A DNA stretch of 6,020 bases from Rhizobiaceae bacterium (GTDB taxonomy: Bacteria; Pseudomonadota; Alphaproteobacteria; Rhizobiales; Rhizobiaceae): NCBI GenBank assembly GCA_028865845.1, contig JAGWJK010000304.1, positions 1 through 6,020 of the forward strand, read 5' to 3'. A program made the position numbers and the translations under genes. Every line of letters begins with the position of its first letter. Position 1 is the first letter of the stretch. The notes beneath the pieces were generated by a model that did not search any database, was not told where the DNA came from, and worked only from the letters and a program-made list of their open reading frames with translations. Positions 1-6,020 of the stretch are shown one piece after another.

Positions 1-1368
1 GTCGATGGAACCTAAGCCGAAATTCCGATCCCGTAAATCTTTGAGTTTTCCAGCAGTTAACGCAACCGAGTGGCGTATCTGCTCGGGAGTGTGATCACAG
101 GTGATAAAGAATCGCAGCCTTGCCATTCCCTCAGGGACGGCGGGGTGGATGATCGGCAGAACGTTGACCCCCTCCTCCAGCAAATCGTTGGAGAGCTGCA
201 CCGCACGCAGCGAATCTCCGACGATGACCGGGACGACGGAAAAGCCGAGGCTGAGCCCGGTGTCCAGACCCGCTTCCTTGGCATATTGCAGGAAGAGATT
301 GCCGTTGCGCCGCAGTCGCACCGAACGCTCCGGTTCGGACGTCAGGATCTCCAGGCCAGCAATGGCAGCCGTTGCGAGAACCGGCGCGAGGCCGACGCTG
401 TAGACGAAACCACCGGCTTCTGCCTTCAGGATATCGGCGAGCGCGCTGCTTCCGGCGATGTAGCCTCCGCAGCTCGAGGTCGTCTTCGAGAGCGTTCCCA
501 TCCAGATATCGACATCGCGCGGATCGACGCCGAAATGCTCGAACGTGCCGCGGCCGTGATCGCCGAGAACGCCGAGCGCATGCGCCTCGTCCACCATCAG
601 CCAGAAGCCATAGCGGGACTTGAGCTCCAGCAATGCCGGCAGATCGGCGATATCTCCGTCCATCGAATAGATACCCTCAACGATGACGAGGATGCGACGG
701 AAATCGGAAGACAGCGTCTTCAGGATGCTTTCGAGATTCTCGGCATCATTGTGCTTGAACAGGCGCCGCGCCGCGCCCGAGAGTTTGATCCCGGCAAGCG
801 CGCTGTTGTGAATGAATTCGTCGTGGATCACGAGATCCTGCGGCCCCATCAAACAACCGATCGCCGCGACATTGGTGAGGTAACCGCTGACAAAGCACAC
901 AGCGGCGTCGACACCGTAGAGCTCGGCGAGCGCCCGCTCCAGCTCTACATGCACGGGCCGTTCGCCGGCAACCAGACGGCTGGCGGATGCGGAAATGCCG
1001 AAGCGATCGATCGCTTCCTTGGCACGTTCCGCGACGAGCGGGTGAGTATTGGTTGCCAGATAATCGTAGGAAGCGAAATTGATGAAGTCGCGCCCGCCCA
1101 TCCGCGTCGTCGCGCCGGCGGCAACGTCGTGGGAGCGGTAGAAAGGATTGGCGATCCCCGCGATCTCACTCGCCATCTTCTGCGTCAGCACACGCTTGTA
1201 TTCCGGCAGATCCTCGAAGCGGACGGCCTGGCGGACCAGCTGCTGCGCCTGACGATTCAACCGTTCTGCGCGATTTCGCCCGGAGGTTTCGCTGGCGCGT
1301 CGCATCTGGTCCAGCAAGCTGCTCTTGTTGCCGCTTGCCGGTGCTTGATCGTCTGTGTCTTTCGTCAT
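1..1368 (-). CDS. rkpG: PLP-dependent alpha-oxoamine synthase (AONS/KBL/SPT family), RkpG-like; 3' end outside window
   Basis: Enzymes of this family condense an acyl thioester with an amino acid, losing CO2, to give a 2-amino-3-ketone. 456 codons are visible without a stop, and the frame runs off the left edge. By alignment with E. coli AONS from memory, His187 (FIHNSA) is the PLP-stacking His, Asp260 and His263 (VDEAHA) hold the PLP ring, and Lys295 (GTLSKTT) is the Schiff-base lysine. Their spacings (73 and 35) nearly match serine palmitoyltransferase. Other family marks are FINFASYDYL (95-104), SRLVAGE (130-136), SGYLTNVA (161-168), EGIYSMDGD (231-239) and RLRFFIT (417-423). The fold starts about 54 residues later than in AONS; the extra N-terminus is basic and carries no ACP motif. 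The ATG at 1366-1368 overlaps the synthase stop; the next Met codons (22, 65, 90) lie in or just before the conserved fold. The acyl donor is probably the upstream ACP (inferred); amino-acid specificity cannot be read. The rkpG name comes from family and gene order. Confidence 0.88.
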   Translation of the reverse strand, partial: MTKDTDDQAPASGNKSSLLDQMRRASETSGRNRAERLNRQAQQLVRQAVRFEDLPEYKRVLTQKMASEIAGIANPFYRSHDVAAGATTRMGGRDFINFASYDYLATNTHPLVAERAKEAIDRFGISASASRLVAGERPVHVELERALAELYGVDAAVCFVSGYLTNVAAIGCLMGPQDLVIHDEFIHNSALAGIKLSGAARRLFKHNDAENLESILKTLSSDFRRILVIVEGIYSMDGDIADLPALLELKSRYGFWLMVDEAHALGVLGDHGRGTFEHFGVDPRDVDIWMGTLSKTTSSCGGYIAGSSALADILKAEAGGFVYSVGLAPVLATAAIAGLEILTSEPERSVRLRRNGNLFLQYAKEAGLDTGLSLGFSVVPVIVGDSLRAVQLSNDLLEEGVNVLPIIHPAVPEGMARLRFFITCDHTPEQIRHSVALTAGKLKDLRDRNFGLGSID

Positions 1369-1384
1369 GATTGCGCGGCCCTCT
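1365..1384 (-). promoter_or_regulatory. ATGA stop/start overlap with internal ribosome binding site for the downstream gene
   Basis: The synthase stop codon (1365-1367) and the start codon of the PLP enzyme (1366-1368) share bases as ATGA. A Shine-Dalgarno-like AGAGGG on the minus strand (1379-1384) lies inside the last codons of the synthase, 10 bases before the ATG. This arrangement is typical of translational coupling: ribosomes finishing the synthase can restart on the next gene, tying the amounts of the two proteins together. It also decides the start of the downstream gene. No separate promoter can fit at the junction without lying inside the synthase coding sequence. Confidence 0.75.
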
Positions 1385-4300
1385 GGGGTTGCTGCGGCGA
1401 ATGGCTCTGCACCAAGCGGCTCACAACCTCATCCTCGCTTACATCAGTGCCGTCGTCGTCATCGCTGGTGCGGTTCATGACGCGATCCCGCAGCCGGCTG
1501 ACAACGTCGCTGACCGTGGTCCCTTCGCCGACACCGCTCAGCGGAATATCGAAACCGGTCTTCTGCTGGAAGCTCATGCCGAGTTCCATGGCCATCAGGC
1601 TGTCCAGACCGATATCCTTCAACACTTTCTCCGGCGTGATCGTGTCCTCCGTCACCCTCAGGATGGCAGCGATCTCGGAGGCGACGAGCGCATGCAGGGC
1701 AGCCTGCGCCTCCTCTTCGGACTTGCCCTTGATCAATTCGCGCAGATCGACGGTGTCGCCATCGTTCAGCGACTGATGGCTGCCGGCGTGCCGCATCAGC
1801 GCCTCGAACAGCGAACGGCCGGCGATCGGCAGCATGCGTACAGCGCTCCAATCGATTTCAGCGATCATCACCGCGGCAGCATCGGGCTTGCCGGTATCGA
1901 CGCCCATATAACGCTCGACCTGTTCGAGCGCATCGCGAGCCTTCAGCGAAGCCTTGCCGATGCGTTTCGACAGGAGGTCGTTGACCTCGACGTTGCGCGC
2001 CAAAAATCCCTTGTCCGCGATCGCGCCGAAACCGACCGCAAGCGCCGGCAGGCCAGCGGCACGACGGGCTCGCGCCAATCCTTCGAGATAGCCATTGGCG
2101 ATCACATAATTTGCCTGACCGGGATTGCCGAGCATCGTCGTTGCCGACGAGAACATCAGAAACAGGTCAAGGCTGTCGGCCGCAGTCAAGCGGTGAAGGA
2201 TTTCAGCGCCGCGAACCTTGACGTCGACGACCGGCTTGTTGCGCTCCGGCGTCAAGTTCGCGAGAAGCGCGTCGTCGAGTACCATGGCGGCATGAACGAC
2301 ACCCTTCAGTGGTGCTTCGGCGCGTAGATCGCCCAGCAGGGCTTCGACCGCACTCTCGTCGGTGATGTCGCAGGCATGCAGTGTCGCAACGACACCTTTC
2401 CTTTCCCAATCGGCAATCGATTTCAGCGTATCCTCGTCGGCGACGCCGCGACGCGAACACAGCGCGATGCGTCGAGCGCCCCTGGAGACCAGCCAATCGG
2501 CGGCGGCGAGACCGAAGCCGCCGATGCCACCGGCAACAAGGAAGACGCCGTTCGGATCATGCCGCAGCGCCTTTGCAGGCGCCGGCAATACGCTATCGAC
2601 GCCGAGAACCGGCGGTCGGACAACGATCTTGCCGATATGCCCGGCATTCTGCATCAGGCGGAAGGCGCTGCCGATTTCGCTGTAGGCAAAGGCCCTATAA
2701 GGCAGCGGTGACAACTTGCCTTCGGCAAAAAGCACGCCGAGCTCCGCAAAAATCCGCTTGGTCAAGGCCGGCGCGCTAATCAGCAACTGGTCGGCATCGA
2801 TCCCGAAATAGCTGATATTGCGCCGGAAAGGCCGCAGACCAAGCTTGCGATCGGAGTAATAATCGCGCTTGCCCAGTTCCAGGAAGCGACCGAACGGCTT
2901 CACCAGCTCGATGCTACGCTCCATCGCTTCGGAGAACAGCGAGTTGAGAACAAGGTCGACCCCTTCCCCGCGCGTAACGCGACGAACACCGGCGACGAAA
3001 TCGAGCGAACGCGAATCAAGCACATGATCGGCGCCGAGCAACTCGAGGAACCGCCGCTTCTCGGCGGTGCCAGCCGTGGTGATGACCTTCGCACCCTTGA
3101 GCTTGGCGATCTGAAGCGCGGCAAGTCCGACACCGCCTGCGGCACCGTGGATCAATATCGTCTCGCCGGGCTGTATGTGCCCGAGTTCGATCATCGCGTA
3201 ATAGGCGGTCAGGAAAGCGACCGGTACGGTGGCGGCCGCAACCGTTTCCATTCTCTCGGGGAGCTTCGTGACGCCTTCGCGGCGGACCCGAACGTGGGTC
3301 GAAAATGCTGCGGGACCGATACCCATCACCTTGTCACCCGGTTTCAGGTCAGAGACGGCGGCTCCCGTTGCCAAGACGCGGCCCGCAAATTCCATGCCGA
3401 TGGTCGCGCCGGCAAAACCGTCTTCCAGCGCTTCTTCCGGAAGCAATCCCATTGCCCACATGACATCGCGGAAATTTAGGCCGGTGGCCTCGACTGCGAC
3501 GACGACGTCCTCGTCTGATGGCTGGGGGATATCCGTCTCCTCCCAGGCAACGCTATCCAGGCGACCGCTCGTGTGTTGGCGGATCGTCGCTGCCGCAACA
3601 TCCCGGCGCGTGCTTTCGACGACGACAAGCGGGCCGGCGAGCGCCCTGATTTCGCGAACGGCGCCATTGTGATCAAGCACCCACTCGCGATTGTCGGTCT
3701 CAGCCGACAAGAGGGTCTCGATGACCTTGCTCACCCGCTGGTCGTCGATTTCCGCGTCGAGCAGATGAATATCAAACACATCATATTCATTCTGAAGAAC
3801 GCGCGCGAAAGCCCAAAGCCCGGCATTTGCTTCGTCGATATCGGGGCTCGCAACAGGCGAGCCGCCAGGAGCAACAACGACGATACGCGGACGCTGGCCC
3901 GAAAGACCGGTCGCTACATATCGCGATATAGCGACATATCGCGATATAGCGTCCGACACGGCCGCAAACGTCTGCACTGGCGTCAGCAACAGTCCCCATG
4001 AGTCTCTGTCGGCCGACCTTTCTGCGAGGTAAAGAACGCGAACCGGCTGCGAAATCTGTGCCAGTATCTCGTCAATATCAGACAGCGGCGCGCTGGCATC
4101 CACAACGATCGGGGACGCGTCCGCAAGAGCGAGATGGCTTTTTGCCTGCTCGGCCAGAACCAGCAGCGATCCATGGATTCCGGCGGTCGTCGGCAGCTTT
4201 TCGGCATAACCGTTCGACGCGACAAATGCCGTGATCAGCGTGCCTTCCGCAAAGACGTTCTCTTGGGCCTCAGGCTTGTCGAAGCCGAGAGCGGCAAGAA

Positions 4301-6020
4301 TGTCCTCCACCTGCTGCGGCGTTCCAAGCTGCCCGATCGGAAACTGCGGCGATTGACTGCCTGCAAACCAGCCCTCGGACAGACCGAAGGCGAAATCGTT
4401 GAAAACGCTTGGCGCCTGATCAGCAAACAGGAGCTGTGCGCCGCGCTCGGCCGCTGCCCGAACGGCGGTCTTGATACTCTCGTTGCGTGACAGAAGATTC
4501 TGGCTCTGATCGCCGGACGCGACGATGATGTCGGCAAGTGGTTGTTCGGCAAGCCGGCTGGGGTCCGTGACGACGACGTGCGCATCCCGCTCGAAAGTGA
4601 TCTCAAGAGCCCGCCGCACCTGCTCCCGCGGCTCGGCGACGACCAGCGTTGCACCCACGTCGGCTGCAATTGTGGCCAGCCGCTGACTGAAGGCGGTGGA
4701 GATCGACCCGACCTCGAGAATGCAATCGACGGTAGCGGAATTGGTTGCAAGCGATGCGCGCAGCGCGTCGGCGACGAGCGAGAGCCGCCGGATGCTCAAT
4801 GGAGAGTGGACAAGCACATGCTCCAGCGTCGCACCGCCGACGCCATGGGCAACTGCCTTGCTCTCCTGCTCACCAAGCACATACGTATTGACGGCGGCTA
4901 GGCGCTCCAAAGTTTCGCAATAGGCATTGTTGACGAGAACGGCTTCGGCGACCCGCCCCGCATCCTCGCGATAAAGCTCCTGCAGACTTTCACCCAGCGG
5001 CGGCAAGGTGAACTCGGATGGGACACGCCATTCGCCGTCATCGGACGAGGCAATTCCCGCATCCTCAAGAATATAAAGGCAATTGACCAGGAATGACCGG
5101 AAATCCGGCTCCTCGGGAAGATTGGCAATCGAAATCGAACCATCCCGCCGCGCAACGGCCAAAGCTATCTCGTGGCATGCCCGGTAAATCGCCGCGTCGA
5201 GAAGCAGGGTCGCATTGTCGACCGAACCGTCGTCACCGAAACTGTCGAGGCTCGAAACATCCGGAAGCACCACATCAGGCGCCGGCTGACGCGCGAAGAC
5301 CGCCGACGGAACGGTTTCGTAATGGAACGCGACGGTGTCGAGGGTCGTATGTCGGCGCAAATAGGCGCGGCGGAAGCGGCAGTCGGCGAACGTAGCGATC
5401 AGGCCACCTTCGGCGTCGAACATCCGGAAGCGAACCTTGATCGAATTCTGGCTGAACCGATCGATCTCGATCACTGCTTTCGCAACAGCCCGGCCCTTGC
5501 CCGACACCCTTACCGTGCCGAACCGCACCGGAATATAGGGCGCGCCGGCCTCATCGCCGGAAAGCTGATCGAACAATGCAACGAGGCCATGGAATGCCGC
5601 ATCGACCGACATCGGATTGAGATTGTAGGTCACGAACGGATGCGTCGGCGCATTTGCCGATTTCAGTTCGACATCGATGATGTCACGCCCGTAGGCCGTT
5701 GCCTGCGAAAGCAGCTGGAAATACCGACCATAGCTCAGGCCGAAGCGTTCCGCCGTTTCATAGGTCTTCTCGGACGTCAGAACGGCTTTCTGCGCATCGG
5801 CACGCCGTCCGGCCAGATCTTCCGTAAGACCATCGTCGATCGCCCGACGACCACGCGCAACGGCGTGAACCGTCCAGTCGTCGCTGCTCAGTCGCTCGCG
5901 CGAACGAATTTCGATATCGCCGGTCTCGGGAGATAGGATCGTCGAGAGCTCCGCCATCCTGTCCAGCCGCAGCTCCAGCGGCCTGACGATTTCGAGGTTC
6001 CCGACCTCGACTTCGTCCGT
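1365..6020 (-). CDS. rkpA: Type I polyketide/fatty acid synthase, C-terminal part (DH-psiMT-psiKR-ER-KR-ACP), RkpA-like; 5' end outside window
   Basis: This is the C-terminal 1551 residues of a multidomain synthase that elongates and fully reduces an acyl chain; the reading frame is open to the right edge, so the true start lies outside. Numbering from the first visible codon: dehydratase about 1-224 (YGRYF near 97-101, second-hotdog Asp140 in SVDAAF; its catalytic His would be upstream); degenerate methyltransferase 225-611; structural ketoreductase half 612-806; enoylreductase 807-1139 (NFRD 849-852, NADPH loop HGAAGGVG 958-965); catalytic ketoreductase 1151-1410 (AGGIGGFG 1163-1170, Lys1268, LDD 1248-1250, Ser1292, Tyr1305, Asn1309); ACP about 1426-1513 with phosphopantetheine Ser1474 in GLDSL (bases 1599-1601). 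An acidic tail ends the protein and no thioesterase follows. KR and ER sequences resemble animal fatty acid synthase and mycocerosic-type synthases. From memory, S. meliloti RkpA is about 2500 residues, which leaves room upstream for KS and AT. The function, acyl-chain synthesis for K-antigen capsule, is family knowledge; the rkp name is likely rather than proven, and another rhizobial reducing PKS is the alternative. Confidence 0.9.
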   Translation of the reverse strand, partial: TDEVEVGNLEIVRPLELRLDRMAELSTILSPETGDIEIRSRERLSSDDWTVHAVARGRRAIDDGLTEDLAGRRADAQKAVLTSEKTYETAERFGLSYGRYFQLLSQATAYGRDIIDVELKSANAPTHPFVTYNLNPMSVDAAFHGLVALFDQLSGDEAGAPYIPVRFGTVRVSGKGRAVAKAVIEIDRFSQNSIKVRFRMFDAEGGLIATFADCRFRRAYLRRHTTLDTVAFHYETVPSAVFARQPAPDVVLPDVSSLDSFGDDGSVDNATLLLDAAIYRACHEIALAVARRDGSISIANLPEEPDFRSFLVNCLYILEDAGIASSDDGEWRVPSEFTLPPLGESLQELYREDAGRVAEAVLVNNAYCETLERLAAVNTYVLGEQESKAVAHGVGGATLEHVLVHSPLSIRRLSLVADALRASLATNSATVDCILEVGSISTAFSQRLATIAADVGATLVVAEPREQVRRALEITFERDAHVVVTDPSRLAEQPLADIIVASGDQSQNLLSRNESIKTAVRAAAERGAQLLFADQAPSVFNDFAFGLSEGWFAGSQSPQFPIGQLGTPQQVEDILAALGFDKPEAQENVFAEGTLITAFVASNGYAEKLPTTAGIHGSLLVLAEQAKSHLALADASPIVVDASAPLSDIDEILAQISQPVRVLYLAERSADRDSWGLLLTPVQTFAAVSDAISRYVAISRYVATGLSGQRPRIVVVAPGGSPVASPDIDEANAGLWAFARVLQNEYDVFDIHLLDAEIDDQRVSKVIETLLSAETDNREWVLDHNGAVREIRALAGPLVVVESTRRDVAAATIRQHTSGRLDSVAWEETDIPQPSDEDVVVAVEATGLNFRDVMWAMGLLPEEALEDGFAGATIGMEFAGRVLATGAAVSDLKPGDKVMGIGPAAFSTHVRVRREGVTKLPERMETVAAATVPVAFLTAYYAMIELGHIQPGETILIHGAAGGVGLAALQIAKLKGAKVITTAGTAEKRRFLELLGADHVLDSRSLDFVAGVRRVTRGEGVDLVLNSLFSEAMERSIELVKPFGRFLELGKRDYYSDRKLGLRPFRRNISYFGIDADQLLISAPALTKRIFAELGVLFAEGKLSPLPYRAFAYSEIGSAFRLMQNAGHIGKIVVRPPVLGVDSVLPAPAKALRHDPNGVFLVAGGIGGFGLAAADWLVSRGARRIALCSRRGVADEDTLKSIADWERKGVVATLHACDITDESAVEALLGDLRAEAPLKGVVHAAMVLDDALLANLTPERNKPVVDVKVRGAEILHRLTAADSLDLFLMFSSATTMLGNPGQANYVIANGYLEGLARARRAAGLPALAVGFGAIADKGFLARNVEVNDLLSKRIGKASLKARDALEQVERYMGVDTGKPDAAAVMIAEIDWSAVRMLPIAGRSLFEALMRHAGSHQSLNDGDTVDLRELIKGKSEEEAQAALHALVASEIAAILRVTEDTITPEKVLKDIGLDSLMAMELGMSFQQKTGFDIPLSGVGEGTTVSDVVSRLRDRVMNRTSDDDDGTDVSEDEVVSRLVQSHSPQQPQRAAQS
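3915..3950 (-). repeat. In-frame 18-bp tandem duplication containing two 12-bp palindromes
   Basis: Two 18-base units, 3933-3950 and 3915-3932, lie head to tail and differ only in the last base (C or A on the coding strand). They encode AISRYV twice at residues 691-702 of the visible synthase, in the structural ketoreductase half. Each unit contains the perfect palindrome ATATCGCGATAT (3918-3929 and 3936-3947). Because each palindrome is self-complementary, the two copies can also pair with each other as a 12-bp stem around a 6-base loop. The ATA isoleucine codon, scarce elsewhere in this gene, occurs once in each copy. The frame is kept, so the enzyme gains six residues in a predicted helix before the ATGLSGQRP turn. 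Confidence 0.9.

Noticed and set aside
1..1368. The PLP enzyme gene as a pseudogene, since only short minus-strand frames stand out here
   Set aside because: Manual translation from the ATG at 1368 gives 456 codons without a stop and with all catalytic residues in place; it seems absent only because it runs off the edge.
1160..1368. An ACP-like domain in the N-terminal extension of the PLP enzyme, as found in some fused offloading enzymes
   Set aside because: There is no DS phosphopantetheine motif, and the extension is too short and too Arg-rich for an ACP.
70..1776. A 568-codon open frame on the plus strand, opposite the PLP enzyme and the end of the synthase
   Set aside because: It is in register with the minus-strand codons, so it stays open simply because TTA, CTA and TCA are rare in this GC-rich sense gene. 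It crosses the junction of two real genes and its translation shows no recognisable domain.
3918..3947. The paired palindromes as a transcription terminator
   Set aside because: They lie in the middle of the synthase coding sequence, have an AT-rich stem apart from the CGCG core, and no run of T follows.
5172..5936. A 254-codon plus-strand open frame opposite the dehydratase region
   Set aside because: The minus strand codes for recognisable dehydratase and downstream sequence; the plus-strand product is Arg-rich without any motif, as expected for an antisense shadow.
5955..5957. ATG at this place as the start of the synthase gene
   Set aside because: The frame is open for 21 more codons to the window edge and those codons (VEVGNLEIVRPLEL) look like dehydratase sequence, so this Met is internal.

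Overview
The window reads as a stretch of an alpha-proteobacterial genome, most likely from the Rhizobium/Sinorhizobium/Agrobacterium group. Base composition is GC-rich, codon choice is typical of rhizobia (many ATC, GTC, TCG, GCG codons), and the gene pair matches the layout I know from the rhizobial rkp-1 capsular polysaccharide region. No database was searched; the rkp assignment rests on recognised domain architecture and gene order.

Everything visible lies on the minus strand in two genes that together fill the window with no intergenic space. From the right edge down to base 1365 is the C-terminal part (1551 residues) of a giant type I polyketide/fatty acid synthase. It enters inside the dehydratase domain and continues through a degenerate methyltransferase, a structural ketoreductase half, an enoylreductase, a catalytic ketoreductase and a terminal acyl carrier protein (ACP). 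There is no thioesterase. The ketosynthase and acyltransferase should lie upstream, beyond base 6020. I call it RkpA.

The second gene starts at base 1368 on a 4-base ATGA overlap with the synthase stop and runs off the left edge after 456 codons. It is a PLP-dependent alpha-oxoamine synthase (RkpG-like) with all expected catalytic residues and an unusual basic N-terminal extension.

Together they suggest an assembly line. The synthase builds a fully reduced acyl chain on its ACP. The overlapping PLP enzyme could then release it by decarboxylative condensation with an amino acid, giving a 2-amino-3-keto, sphingoid-like lipid. In the known rkp-1 order a short-chain reductase (rkpH) follows, which would fit reduction of that ketone. 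The product may be a lipid used for capsular polysaccharide export or anchoring. The release chemistry and product are inference.

Other notable points are an in-frame 18-bp tandem duplication built around two perfect 12-bp palindromes (3915-3950), an acidic tail on the synthase facing a basic head on the next enzyme, and several altered motifs in otherwise conserved domains.
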